Numbered from the stretch's first letter, positions 23,100 to 31,373 are shown. The stretch is 64,000 bases of DNA from Polyangiaceae bacterium (GCA_023150915.1 JAKLKA010000003.1:1-64000), one strand, 5' to 3'. Translations and numbers: made by a program. The notes: generated by a model from the sequence alone, not told the origin.

Positions 23100-24092
23100 A
23101 TGCCGTTCCACCGAAGACTCGAGACCTGGGGGACACGACACGCCGGCGCGATGCTCGCCATCGCCCTGCTCATGGGCTGCTCCAAGAAAGAGGCGGCCGG
23201 TGGGCCGCGCGAAGACACCCCGCCCTCGATTGCGCCGGTACTGGAAGCCGGGCGAGGCAAGGGCGACGGTCAGCTCGGGCAGAACATCCCCGAAGAGGGC
23301 CTGCCCGAAGGCCCGAAGAGCTTCGTGGTCGACGCTGGCGGCACCCTCCACGTTCTCGATCAAGAGAACGAGCGCATCCAGAAGTTCGCCGCCGGGAAGC
23401 TGATCGGCAGCGTGAAGATCCCGGCGCGCGCCTTCGACGACATCGAGCTGTTCGGCACCTCGGGCTACGCACTGCTCGACGTGCACTCCCCCGCCGCGAT
23501 CGTGTTCGTGGGCAACGACGGTCAAGTCGAGAGCGAGCTTCCGCTCGACACCAGCGACATCCCAGAGCCCTCGTCGATCACCGCGCTGGTCGCGCACGAC
23601 GACGGCTACTGGGTCGAGCTGACGGACGACTATCTGGTGCATGTGGCGAGCTCGAGCGGAGCCGCCGTCGCCACGAGCGTGGTGCCCGGGCAGGCGTTCG
23701 ACGGACCGAACGCGCTCAAGGCCGAGCAATCGGAGCCCCAGCGCGTGGCGTTGTTCCGGGTGGCCTTGCCGGGGGGCGATCCGAGCTCGCTGGGCGAGAT
23801 CGCGTTCGGTGACCGTGTTGCGCGCCGCACGCTGCTGGCGGGCCGCAAAGGCGGCGGCGCGCTGCTCGGCGTGGTGACCGAGTCCGAGCAGAGCGATCCC
23901 GAAACGCCGCCGGTCGAGAGCGCAAGCCTGATCGTGATCGACGCGAGCGGGCATGAGAAGCACCGTGTCTCGCTACCGCACTCGAGCAGCGTGGAAGACA
24001 CGTTCCGGAGCGTGAAGCGCGGGCTGGACGGAAACGTGTACGTGATGAAGGTGACCGAGGGCGCCGTGAGCTTCGCGAAGGTGACGCCATGA
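23100..24092 (+). CDS. Beta-propeller-like lipoprotein coupled to NlpC/P60 protein
   Basis: The ATG at 23100 follows an AGAGAGG ribosome site by about 8 bases and gives a lipoprotein signal with lipobox LMGC (Cys27) and 330 residues. The mature part has repeated short beta elements such as 'FVVDAGGTLHVLDQENERIQKF' and 'GLDGNVYVMK', resembling NHL or YVTN propeller blades. No catalytic residues are evident. The stop overlaps the next ATG (ATGA), so it is made together with the NlpC/P60-like enzyme and may position it on the envelope. Function is unassigned. Confidence 0.7.
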   Translation: MPFHRRLETWGTRHAGAMLAIALLMGCSKKEAAGGPREDTPPSIAPVLEAGRGKGDGQLGQNIPEEGLPEGPKSFVVDAGGTLHVLDQENERIQKFAAGKLIGSVKIPARAFDDIELFGTSGYALLDVHSPAAIVFVGNDGQVESELPLDTSDIPEPSSITALVAHDDGYWVELTDDYLVHVASSSGAAVATSVVPGQAFDGPNALKAEQSEPQRVALFRVALPGGDPSSLGEIAFGDRVARRTLLAGRKGGGALLGVVTESEQSDPETPPVESASLIVIDASGHEKHRVSLPHSSSVEDTFRSVKRGLDGNVYVMKVTEGAVSFAKVTP

Positions 24093-25459
24093 GCGCGCAC
24101 GGAATCAAGCAGGGTCTCGTCGGCCTGGCGCTGCTGCTCTTGGCGATCTCGTCGGCATGTGCCGTTCAGGTCGGCGAGTCCGGCGAAGACGAGAGCCTGG
24201 GCACCACGGAAGAGGCCGTCACCGCCAGCATGAGCCGGGGCGAGATCATCGCGCTCGGCGCCAGCGGCGTCGGCTACTCGTACTGGTGGGGTCACGGCCG
24301 CTGGGACCCGGCCAGCAAGAGCTACCCGGGGAAGTGCAGCGGCAGCTGCGGTGGGTGCAGCCACTGGGCATCGCCCAAAGGCGGCCCCGAGTACGGCGCG
24401 GACTGCTCGGGCTTCGTGGCTCAGGCCTGGCAAGTCCCGGGCGAAGGCTCACCCAAGGTCGATCGCCATCCGTACTCGACCTACAACTTCCGCTACGAGA
24501 AGACCCACTGGTATCCGATCAAGAAGAGCGAGCTCAAGGCGGGCGACGCTCTGGTCTACAACTCCGGCAAGAAGGGGCACATCGTCCTGTTCGAGAGCTG
24601 GACCGGCGGCGGCAAGGCGATGGCCTACGAGTGCGCGGGCTGCAAGGTGGGCTGCATCCACAAGCCCCGCGGCTTCGGCAGCTCGTACATCGCCATCCGC
24701 CGCAAGGGCGTCGAGGACGAGGCCAAGAACGATCCGCCGAAAGGCCAGCTCGAGAAGGCCAGCTGTGACGACGGCCTCAAGGGCTGGGCCTTCGACCCCG
24801 ATGCCGGCAAGGGGGCCGTCGATGTGGTCCTGACCTTCGACGGTCCGATCACCAGCCCGAAGGCGAAGAAGCTCACCCTGAAGGCCGACGAAGACCGCGC
24901 CGACCTGGCCAAGAAGCTCGGCTCGACCAAGCACGGCTTCACTGCCCCTATCCCCGCGACGCTCAAGGACGGGAAGAAGCACACCCTCTACGCCTACGCG
25001 GTGGACGATCAGGGCAAGCAGACCCAGCTGCTCACCGGGGCGCCGCGCAGCGTGACTTGCGGCCCAGCGCCTTCGACCAAGGCCGACGACCCGCCGCACG
25101 CCTGCGGCCACAGTGAGTGTCAGACCGGAGGCGCGCTCACCAAGGACTGCAGCCCCTGTGCGGATCAGGTGTGCCTGATCAAGCCTTCGTGCTGCGACAC
25201 CCAGAACGGAAAGTGGGACGCCTCGTGCGTCGATCTGGCAGGCGAAACGGTGGGCGCCTGTCGTGGGGTGTGTGCCGGCGGGCCGTCGTCGTGCGCGCAC
25301 AGCGAGTGCGACGCCGGAACGGCGCTGTCGGCCAGCTGCTCGGAGTGCGCCGCCCACGTCTGCAAGCGCGATCCGTTCTGTTGTAGCTCGGGCAAGTGGG
25401 ACTTCATCTGCGCCAAAGAGGCGAAAGAAGATCCCTGGTGTAGCTGCGGCACGCCCTGA
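24089..25459 (+). CDS. NlpC/P60-like cysteine peptidase lipoprotein with Cys-rich C-terminal repeats
   Basis: The product has 456 residues and a signal peptide with lipobox SSAC (Cys24). The catalytic domain (about 50-210) has 'YGADCSGFVAQAW' with the nucleophile Cys near 105 and 'KKGHIVLFE' with the His near 164, the NlpC/P60 arrangement for cleaving peptidoglycan stem peptides. It is unusually Cys-rich ('CSGSCGGC', 'CAGCKVGC'), suggesting disulfides. A beta domain (about 225-335) resembles a chromosomal IgG-like bacterial 'swap' domain with 'GWAFDPDA'. Two C-terminal modules start at residues 339 and 402 and share C-x-HSEC, Cys-Cys and WD features. Wall remodelling or predation is inference. 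Confidence 0.82.
   Translation: MSAHGIKQGLVGLALLLLAISSACAVQVGESGEDESLGTTEEAVTASMSRGEIIALGASGVGYSYWWGHGRWDPASKSYPGKCSGSCGGCSHWASPKGGPEYGADCSGFVAQAWQVPGEGSPKVDRHPYSTYNFRYEKTHWYPIKKSELKAGDALVYNSGKKGHIVLFESWTGGGKAMAYECAGCKVGCIHKPRGFGSSYIAIRRKGVEDEAKNDPPKGQLEKASCDDGLKGWAFDPDAGKGAVDVVLTFDGPITSPKAKKLTLKADEDRADLAKKLGSTKHGFTAPIPATLKDGKKHTLYAYAVDDQGKQTQLLTGAPRSVTCGPAPSTKADDPPHACGHSECQTGGALTKDCSPCADQVCLIKPSCCDTQNGKWDASCVDLAGETVGACRGVCAGGPSSCAHSECDAGTALSASCSECAAHVCKRDPFCCSSGKWDFICAKEAKEDPWCSCGTP
25103..25456 (+). repeat. Two Cys-rich C-terminal protein modules
   Basis: Units beginning at 25103 and 25292 encode two ~52-residue modules with the shared order C-x-H-S-E-C, C-x2-C, C, C-C, W-D and C. The same kind of module is common at the ends of secreted myxobacterial enzymes, from memory of the family. 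It is probably disulfide-bonded and may bind the cell surface. Confidence 0.7.
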
Positions 25460-25489
25460 CACGCCCCGGCGCACTTGCCTGCCCCCGGA

Positions 25490-25513
25490 GGTTGGCGTAT
25501 CCGAACGCCATCC
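25490..25513. promoter_or_regulatory. Imperfect 24-bp dyad upstream of the thiolase gene
   Basis: GGTTGGCGT (25490-25498) and ACGCCATCC (25505-25513) are inverted copies with one mismatch around a 6-base spacer. The dyad sits 60 bases before the thiolase ATG and 30 bases after the preceding stop. The size suits a TetR-type or similar dimeric operator. No regulator gene is adjacent, and part of the preceding gene's 3' hairpin could look the same. Confidence 0.35.
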
Positions 25514-25573
25514 GAGAATGCGGGGCGCACCCTCCCCGGGGCGCCACCCGCTCGAGAACCAGGGAGAGAGAGA

Positions 25574-26773
25574 ATGGGCAGGAAAGTCTACGTCGTGGGC
25601 GTCGGGATGACGAAGTTCGAGAAGCCGGGCTCCAAGGAGTGGGACTACCCGGACATGGTGAAGGAAGCGGGCGACAAAGCCCTGGCCGACGCCGGCATCC
25701 CGTACACCAAGATCCAGCAAGCCGCGGCCGGCTACGTCTACGGCGAGAGCACCAGCGGCGAGCGTGCGCTCTACCAGCTGGGGCTCACCGGCATCCCGGT
25801 CTACAACGTGAACAACAACTGCTCCACCGGCTCGACGGCCCTGTTCTTGGCCAAGCAACTGGTCGAGGGCGGCATCGCCGACTGCGTGATGGCCGTCGGA
25901 TTCGAGAAGATGGAGAAGGGCTCGCTCGGCGCCAAGTTCATGGACCGCGTGAACCCCCTCGACAAGCACATGATGCTGATGATGGAGCTGAGGGAGTTCG
26001 CCCCCGCGCCCCCGGCACCGCAGATGTTCGGCAACGCCGGCCGCGAGCACATGGAGAAGTACGGCACCACCGCCGAACAGTTCGCCAAGGTCGGCTGGAA
26101 GAACCACAAGCACTCGGTGAACAACCCCTATTCGCAGTTCCAGGACGAATACTCCTTGGAAGACATCATGAACGCGAAAGAGGTCTACGCTCCGCTCACC
26201 AAGCTGCAGTGCTGCCCGACGTCCGACGGTGCCGGCGCCGCCATCCTCGCCAGCGCGGACTTCGTCAAGCAGCACAAGCTCGAGAGCAAGGCGGTCGAGA
26301 TCGCCGGCATGTCGATGGTCACCGACCTGAGCTCCACCTTCGACGACCGCAGCTGCATCAAGATCATCGGTGCCGACATGAGCCGCAAAGCAGCGCAGAC
26401 CGCCTACGAGCAGTCGGGGCTCGGTCCCGAGAACGTGGACGTGGTCGAGCTCCACGACTGCTTCAGCACCAACGAGCTCATCACCTACGAGGCGCTCGGC
26501 CTGTGCCCGGTCGGCAAGGGCGGCGAGCTGATCGATTCGGGTGCGGTCACCTACGGCGGCAAGTGGGTGGTGAACCCGTCGGGCGGCCTGATCTCGAAGG
26601 GTCATCCGCTCGGCGCCACGGGCCTCGCGCAGTGCGCCGAGATGAACTGGCAGCTGCGTGGGCTCGCGGAAAAGCGCCAGGTGTCCGGCGCGAAGGTCGG
26701 GTTGCAACACAACCTGGGCCTCGGCGGGGCCGCCGTGGTCACCCTCTACCGCCGTCCCGATTCCATCGCCTGA
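25574..26773 (+). CDS. SCPx-type thiolase / lipid-transfer protein
   Basis: The product has 399 residues. The ATG at 25574 follows a purine-rich AGGGAGAGAGAG ribosome site. It has the thiolase fold of sterol carrier protein X: nucleophile Cys83 in 'NNNCSTGS', the 'SDGAGAAI' region, His in '[11 protein letters not shown]' and the 'KGHPLGATG' catalytic loop near residue 345. SCPx thiolases cleave 3-ketoacyl-CoA with branched or steroid side chains. A separate SCP2 domain is not fused here. Together with the SDR gene at 0.85-1.76 kb and the dienoyl-CoA isomerase it suggests degradation of branched or unsaturated lipids, but the genes are scattered. Confidence 0.92.
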   Translation: MGRKVYVVGVGMTKFEKPGSKEWDYPDMVKEAGDKALADAGIPYTKIQQAAAGYVYGESTSGERALYQLGLTGIPVYNVNNNCSTGSTALFLAKQLVEGGIADCVMAVGFEKMEKGSLGAKFMDRVNPLDKHMMLMMELREFAPAPPAPQMFGNAGREHMEKYGTTAEQFAKVGWKNHKHSVNNPYSQFQDEYSLEDIMNAKEVYAPLTKLQCCPTSDGAGAAILASADFVKQHKLESKAVEIAGMSMVTDLSSTFDDRSCIKIIGADMSRKAAQTAYEQSGLGPENVDVVELHDCFSTNELITYEALGLCPVGKGGELIDSGAVTYGGKWVVNPSGGLISKGHPLGATGLAQCAEMNWQLRGLAEKRQVSGAKVGLQHNLGLGGAAVVTLYRRPDSIA

Positions 26774-26788
26774 GCGCCTGCCCTGCGT

Positions 26789-26836
26789 AAGGCCCGCCGA
26801 CCCGGGAGCGTTTCTCGTGGTTCAGGCGGGCCTTTC
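26789..26836 (+). terminator. Rho-independent-type hairpin after the thiolase gene
   Basis: AAGGCCCGCC (26789-26798) pairs perfectly with GGCGGGCCTT (26825-26834), leaving a 26-base loop that can itself fold partly. It starts 15 bases after the thiolase stop. The right arm ends in TT followed by TCG, a weak U-run. The 10-bp perfect stem and the position support termination before the lipoprotein pair. Confidence 0.6.
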
Positions 26837-26924
26837 GCGCTCTGGGTCGGTGGGCGCCTCGAGCCCGGGGCCCATCGAATCCACCTCTGGTCCGTCTGAC
26901 TGAAGTACGCTGGGAGTCGAAGGC

Positions 26925-27458
26925 ATGCGCATCCGTCACCTCGCTGTGCTGGGGGCAATCGGTCCGGTGGCTCTGGCCTGCGCAGCGCGCCCCGCGCCGC
27001 CGCCGACCGAGCCGGCTTCGCCCGCCGTTCCCGAGGGCCATTCCCAGAGCCCGGCCGAGCCCGGTGCGTCCTCCATCGCCGAGGCGAAGGACGAAGACCG
27101 GAAGCAAAGCTCGGCTGACGACCTGGGTTTCACCTCGCTCGCCGAGGCCGAAGCCGCCCTCGACCAGGCCAATGCCGAGCTGAATCCGTCCGTCAGAGCC
27201 GACAAGGCGGCCGAGACCAAGGCCAAACGCCCCCGCGCGGTGCCACCGGCCAAACCCGCCGCCACCGCAACCCCTGAGGGCGGCGCGCCGGACCGTTGCG
27301 TGAACGCATGCAAGGCCTTCGCCTCGCTCAAACGCGCGGCAGCAGCCGTGTGCCGCCTGGCGGGGGACAGCGACGCGCGGTGCAAGCGCGCGCAGACCAT
27401 CGTCCACGAGAACGAGGCACGGGTGGCAGTGTGCAAGTGCACGGGGAACGGGGAATGA
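26925..27458 (+). CDS. Six-Cys lipoprotein A of a paralogous pair
   Basis: This 177-residue protein has lipobox ALAC (Cys19), a Pro/Ala/Glu linker, a short helix 'SLAEAEAALDQANAELN' and a C-terminal domain with cysteines spaced C-x3-C-x13-C-x9-C-x16-C-x-C. The next gene encodes a protein with exactly the same spacing and the shared core 'RAAAAVCRLAGD'. No known family was recognised. The helical domain with three likely disulfides is probably periplasmic. The first base of its stop codon TGA is the second base of the next gene's start (ATGA). Confidence 0.72.
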   Translation: MRIRHLAVLGAIGPVALACAARPAPPPTEPASPAVPEGHSQSPAEPGASSIAEAKDEDRKQSSADDLGFTSLAEAEAALDQANAELNPSVRADKAAETKAKRPRAVPPAKPAATATPEGGAPDRCVNACKAFASLKRAAAAVCRLAGDSDARCKRAQTIVHENEARVAVCKCTGNGE

Positions 27459-27970
27459 AAGCAACGCGCGCCGCAGTCGTGGCGAGCCTCGCGCTGGGGC
27501 TCTTTTCCCTCGAGAGCTGCAAGAAGCAAGAGGCGGCGCCGCCCCAGGCGCAGCAGCCGATGGCGCCCCAGCAACAGAGCGCGCCCACCCCCACCGCGGC
27601 GGCCGGGACGTCCGTCGGCTCGGCCAAGGGTCCGGCGGTGCTCGAGAAGGATCAGGCTCCGCTGCCCGGCACCGGCTCGGAGCGTGAGCTGGCGTCGCTG
27701 CCGGAAGCCGAGAAGGCCCTCGACCAGGCCTCGGAGGATCTGAACAAGCTGCTGGGCGACAAGGGACCGGCGGGCGGCGCCTCGCGCCTCGCGGCCGGAG
27801 ACGCCCGCTGCCCCGAAGCCTGCAAGGCCATGAGCTCGCTGCGCCGGGCGGCCGCGGCCGTGTGCCGCTTGGCAGGGGACGCCACCGACCGCTGCACGCG
27901 CGCCAAGGGCATCGTCAAGGGCAGCGAGGCGCGCCTCGCTGCCTGCAAGTGCGAACCCGGCGAGCACTGA
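27455..27970 (+). CDS. Six-Cys lipoprotein B of a paralogous pair
   Basis: This 171-residue protein has lipobox LESC (Cys22), a Gln/Pro-rich linker, the helix 'SLPEAEKALDQASEDLN' and a C-terminal domain with the same six-Cys spacing as its upstream neighbour. The two share about two-thirds identity in the last 50 residues but differ in the linkers, consistent with a tandem duplication followed by divergence outside the folded domain. The ATG overlaps the upstream stop, so the pair may be made in equal amounts and could form a heterodimer. Function unknown. Confidence 0.72.
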   Translation: MKATRAAVVASLALGLFSLESCKKQEAAPPQAQQPMAPQQQSAPTPTAAAGTSVGSAKGPAVLEKDQAPLPGTGSERELASLPEAEKALDQASEDLNKLLGDKGPAGGASRLAAGDARCPEACKAMSSLRRAAAAVCRLAGDATDRCTRAKGIVKGSEARLAACKCEPGEH

Positions 27971-28018
27971 CCCAAGGCCTGGCGCCCTGCCGGGTACAAC
28001 CCCGGGAGGTACGTGACG

Positions 28019-28276
28019 ATGAAACGGTTCGCAATCGGCGCGGGCGTGCTGCTCGGCGTCTTGACCCTGTCGGGCCTGGCCCAGGCCGACGTGCAGAGCG
28101 CGACGCGCACGGCGGACGGCGATCGGTACATCTTCGACGACGAGCTCTTGAACTCGGGAGCCAGCTTCCCGCTGGCGGCCCGGATCCGCGTCCGGCCCCT
28201 CGGCGGCCGGGTGCTCTTGATCCGGCCGCGGGCCTCGTTCGTTCGCGAGATGTTCAAGTCGGTCGAGAAAATGTGA
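28019..28276 (+). CDS. Small exported protein
   Basis: This 85-residue product has a signal peptide (about 1-23, ending AQA) and a compact mature part of about 62 residues with a central 'YIFDDELLNS' and a basic beta segment. The ATG at 28019 is preferred over the in-frame GTG at 28013 because the GGGAGGT ribosome site at 28004-28010 is then 8 bases away. There is no lipobox and there are no cysteines. I know no function; the 42-base distance to gluQ suggests they may be cotranscribed. Confidence 0.65.
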   Translation: MKRFAIGAGVLLGVLTLSGLAQADVQSATRTADGDRYIFDDELLNSGASFPLAARIRVRPLGGRVLLIRPRASFVREMFKSVEKM

Positions 28277-28312
28277 CGCGCCGGCGGGATTCGAGCAGCC
28301 TTTCGGCGACGC

Positions 28313-29266
28313 ATGTCCGCCGAACGCCCCTTGGTCGGCCGCCTGGCTCCCAGCCCCACGGGCCTGCTCCACCTCGGGCATGCGCGCTCGTTCTTGCTGG
28401 CGTGGTGGAGCGTGCGCGCGCGCGGCGGCCGCCTGGTGCTACGGATGGAAGATCTGGACGGACCGCGGGTGAAGCCGGGCACGATCGACGCCGCGCTCCG
28501 TGATCTCGACTGGCTGGGGCTCGACTGGGATGGGCCGTGGCTGCTGCAGTCGTCGGGGATGGATCAGCTGCGCGCCGGCGTCGCAGAGCTCGCCGGGCGT
28601 GGGCTGGCCTATGCCTGCGTGTGCAGCCGCAGTGACGTGCGCGCCGCGCTCAGTGCACCCCAGCAGGGCGATGTCGAGCTGCGATACCCGGGGACCTGTC
28701 GCGGGCGCTTCGAGTCGCTCGAGGCTGCCCGCGCCAGCGGTCGCGACGCCAGTCTGCGCTTCCGGGTGCCCGAGGGCCCGGTCACGATTCGCGACGGCTT
28801 CGCACCGGCGACCTGCCACGACGTCCAGGCCGAGGTCGGCGACTTCATGGTGGCGCGGCGCGACGGCACCCCGGCCTATCAGCTGGCGGTGGTGGTGGAC
28901 GACGCACGCCAGGGTGTGACCGAGGTGCTGCGAGGAGACGATCTCTTGCCCAGCGCCGCCCGGCAGTGGCACCTGCAGCGCGCGTTGGGGCTGCCTCACC
29001 CGACCTTCGTCCACGTGCCGCTCGTGGTGGACGAGAGCGGGCGCCGCCTGGCCAAGCGCGCCGACGATCTCAGCCTGGCAGAGCTGCGCGGCCGTGGGGT
29101 CGATCCGCGCGCGGTGGTGGGCTGGGCGGCACTCTCGGCCGGGCTCGCAGTCGCCGAGCGCCTCACCCCTCGCGAGGCACTGCCAGACTTCACGCTCGCG
29201 CACCTGCCGCACGCGCCGGTGCGGCTCGGGGCCGAAGAGCTTGCTAAGCTGAAAGCCGCCCGATGA
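28313..29266 (+). CDS. gluQ: Glutamyl-Q tRNA(Asp) synthetase
   Basis: This 317-residue protein looks like the catalytic core of glutamyl-tRNA synthetase without the anticodon-binding domain. It has 'GRLAPSPTGLLHLGHA' with the HLGH signature, a zinc-type Cys cluster beginning 'CVCS' and ending 'YPGTC', and 'RLAKRADD' in place of KMSKS. GluQ-RS attaches glutamate to the queuosine base at position 34 of tRNA-Asp. The 4-base overlap with the archaemetzincin gene implies coupled expression. miaE, another anticodon-loop modifier, is two genes downstream on the opposite strand. Confidence 0.94.
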   Translation: MSAERPLVGRLAPSPTGLLHLGHARSFLLAWWSVRARGGRLVLRMEDLDGPRVKPGTIDAALRDLDWLGLDWDGPWLLQSSGMDQLRAGVAELAGRGLAYACVCSRSDVRAALSAPQQGDVELRYPGTCRGRFESLEAARASGRDASLRFRVPEGPVTIRDGFAPATCHDVQAEVGDFMVARRDGTPAYQLAVVVDDARQGVTEVLRGDDLLPSAARQWHLQRALGLPHPTFVHVPLVVDESGRRLAKRADDLSLAELRGRGVDPRAVVGWAALSAGLAVAERLTPREALPDFTLAHLPHAPVRLGAEELAKLKAAR

Positions 29267-29934
29267 CGCCCCACTCTCGCCGTCGATTCTTGGCGCTGTC
29301 GGCGACGCTTGCTGCATCCGGCGTGGCTCTGCCGCTCTTCGCGGCAGAGGGCGCGCGGGTGCTCTACGTGCAAGCGCTGGGAAAGGCGCTGCCCGACGCC
29401 GAGGTCTCGCTGGTCGTGCAAGCGCTGCAGGCGTTCTACGCCGTCGAGGTCAAGACCCTGGGCCGGGTGGAATTGCCGAAGGTCGCCTACTACCCGAAGC
29501 GCGCGCGCTACCGAGCCGAGAAGCTCCTCGAGTTCTTGGGGCCCCGCTTGCCGAAGGGTGGCAGCCGCATCCTGGGCCTGACCAGCGTCGACATCAGCAC
29601 GACCAAGGGCAAGATCGACGACTGGGGTATCTTGGGGCTCGCGACGCTGGACGGTGCGGCGTGCGTGCTGTCGTCGTTCCGCTGCAAGCGGCAAGCGAAG
29701 AACGCGGCGCACGCGCGGATCCGCTTCGCGAAGGTGGCGGTCCACGAGATCGGCCACACCTTCGGCCTGGAGCACTGCCCAACTCGCGGCTGCTTGATGG
29801 AAGACGGCGGCGGCAGCGTGCTCACCACCGACCGCGAGTACGACCTGTGCGCCGACAGCCGCCGCCTGCTGACCGAGCGCGGGGTCGAGCTGGCCGGCGG
29901 CGAGATCCCGTGGCCGAAACCCAAGCTCAAGTGA
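29263..29934 (+). CDS. Archaemetzincin-like metalloprotease with Tat signal
   Basis: This 223-residue protein has a twin-arginine leader (RRRFLAL, residues 6-12) and a hydrophobic stretch ending near residue 28. The zinc site is HEIGHTFG at 161-168, with His171 as third ligand and Cys172, followed by Cys177 and Met179 (the Met-turn). That is the archaemetzincin consensus HExxHxxGx3Cx4CxM. The last cysteine pair is incomplete: Cys196 is present but the position of its partner is Ser199. Archaemetzincins are usually cytoplasmic, so export is unusual. It probably cleaves peptides in the periplasm; the target is unknown. Start ATG overlaps the gluQ stop (ATGA). Confidence 0.85.
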   Translation: MTPHSRRRFLALSATLAASGVALPLFAAEGARVLYVQALGKALPDAEVSLVVQALQAFYAVEVKTLGRVELPKVAYYPKRARYRAEKLLEFLGPRLPKGGSRILGLTSVDISTTKGKIDDWGILGLATLDGAACVLSSFRCKRQAKNAAHARIRFAKVAVHEIGHTFGLEHCPTRGCLMEDGGGSVLTTDREYDLCADSRRLLTERGVELAGGEIPWPKPKLK

Positions 29935-29946
29935 ATTGCCGCCCGC

Positions 29947-30546
29947 TCAGTGGATCCGGGCAACGACGGGCAGCTCGGCCACGATGGCCGCTTCCGCCTG
30001 CGCAAGCTGGTCGAGTCGGCCAGCCGTGACCTCTTCGCCGAAGCGACCCTCGGCAAGATGCACGAACAGCGCGGCGTGCCCCGCTTCGCTGGACTCGAGC
30101 CGCCGGAAGACGGCGCAGAGGCTCGCCTCACCGCGGCGCTCGAGCTCCGAGCGCAGCAGCCGGAAGCGCTCGCACGAACGCGCTTCGATCAGCGCGCCGA
30201 CCAGCAGCCGGTCGAGCTTGCGCAGCTCCGGGGGCTGGCGCAACAGTCCCATCAGCGCGCGCGCATAGGGGTCCCCTCGGTCACGGGTCAGCTCGGCACC
30301 GCGCGCGACCAGCAGCTCGTGCACCTCGCGAAAGTGGCCGATCTCTTCCTCGGCCAGGCGGCCCATCGCGCGGACCAGCTCGATGTCTTCGGGGTAGTCG
30401 TTGATCAGTGCCAGGGCGCTGGCGCTCGCCTTCTTCTCACAGTGCGCGTGGTCCGCCAGGGTAGCCGCCAGATCGTCCGCCGCGACCTTGGCCCAGCGCG
30501 GCGGCGTCTGGCTCTTCAAGAATCGCTCGGCCGGTCGCGGGTCCAC
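29947..30546 (-). CDS. miaE: tRNA-(ms2io6A37)-hydroxylase MiaE
   Basis: This is a 199-residue helical protein with the ferritin-like di-iron ligands: Glu and 'DHAHCEKKA' in the first half, 'RLAEEEIGHFREV' (E-x2-H), and 'LIEARSCERF' with 'LESSEAGHAALF' in the second half. MiaE hydroxylates the isopentenyl group of ms2i6A at tRNA position 37. The GTG start at 30546 gives the usual MiaE N-terminus 'FLKSQTPPRW'. The substrate needs MiaA and MiaB, which are not in this window. It is convergent with the archaemetzincin gene, 12 bases apart. Confidence 0.93.
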   Translation of the reverse strand: MDPRPAERFLKSQTPPRWAKVAADDLAATLADHAHCEKKASASALALINDYPEDIELVRAMGRLAEEEIGHFREVHELLVARGAELTRDRGDPYARALMGLLRQPPELRKLDRLLVGALIEARSCERFRLLRSELERRGEASLCAVFRRLESSEAGHAALFVHLAEGRFGEEVTAGRLDQLAQAEAAIVAELPVVARIH

Positions 30547-30671
30547 GCGCCCTGTCTAGCCCGGGCTGATCTCGGTGTCGCGGCAGCGTGAACCGGCCCC
30601 GAGATCGCCGGCAGTTTCCCGCGAATCGGAGCTTGTGCCGGTGGCACGCCCCGTGCTCTTTCGGCCTGCCC

Positions 30672-31373
30672 ATGGCTTCGAAATTGCTCTGCCTCGCTGG
30701 GCTCGTCGCCCTCGCTTCGGTCACCTGCCCCGCGCGGGCCGAGCCCACGGGCGACGTGCTGCTCGCGGCCGGCGCGACCTATCGCCACGTGACCCGAGTG
30801 GACCTGGCCCAGATCGGCGGCTCCGACGACCATGGCTCGGACGGTGACCAGAGCCCAGGCTCGCTCTCGGCCGAGATCGGCGCGGGCCTGCTGTTCCGCC
30901 CTGGCTTCGAGCTACGCGGCAGCGCATGGCTCGGTGTGGGCGGGCTCGCGCTGGCCCACGTCGAGAAGCGCTACTTCGACGGCGGGCCCGAGCAGATCGG
31001 CTCGTCGCTGACGGTGGGCGCGGGCGGAAGCGCGCGCTACGCGCCGGCGCTGACGCCCGGGGTGCGCGCATTCGTCGGACCGGCCGTCGACTGGAAGCGC
31101 CTGACTGCGGCATCACCGCTCGGCTCCGCGCACCTCGAGCTGGTAGGCGTCGGGCTCGACGCCGGTCTGCGCTTTCGCACCAGCGCCGCGACCAGCAAGC
31201 TCGGCGGTCACCTCGAGCTCACCTTTGGCGCCAGGCGCGAGCTGCCGGTCGCGGTCTGGGTCGGGCGGAGCCGCACCGACGTCCTGTTCGCGGGCGTCGA
31301 GTCGGCGGGCGACCCCGTGTACAGCATCGCGATGGGCGCCGCCTACGTGATGTCGTTCAACGACGCGCTGTGA
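30672..31373 (+). CDS. Outer-membrane beta-barrel-like protein
   Basis: This 233-residue protein has a signal peptide (about 1-20, ending ARA) followed by alternating hydrophobic strands ('LRGSAWLGVGGLAL', 'LELVGVGLDAGLRF', 'GHLELTFGARREL') typical of small 8- to 10-stranded barrels. It ends in Leu rather than Phe/Trp. The ATG at 30672 was chosen because it starts the signal peptide; the longer upstream frame has no signal. The last 17 bases overlap the end of the convergent metallophosphoesterase gene. Function unassigned. Confidence 0.7.
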   Translation: MASKLLCLAGLVALASVTCPARAEPTGDVLLAAGATYRHVTRVDLAQIGGSDDHGSDGDQSPGSLSAEIGAGLLFRPGFELRGSAWLGVGGLALAHVEKRYFDGGPEQIGSSLTVGAGGSARYAPALTPGVRAFVGPAVDWKRLTAASPLGSAHLELVGVGLDAGLRFRTSAATSKLGGHLELTFGARRELPVAVWVGRSRTDVLFAGVESAGDPVYSIAMGAAYVMSFNDAL

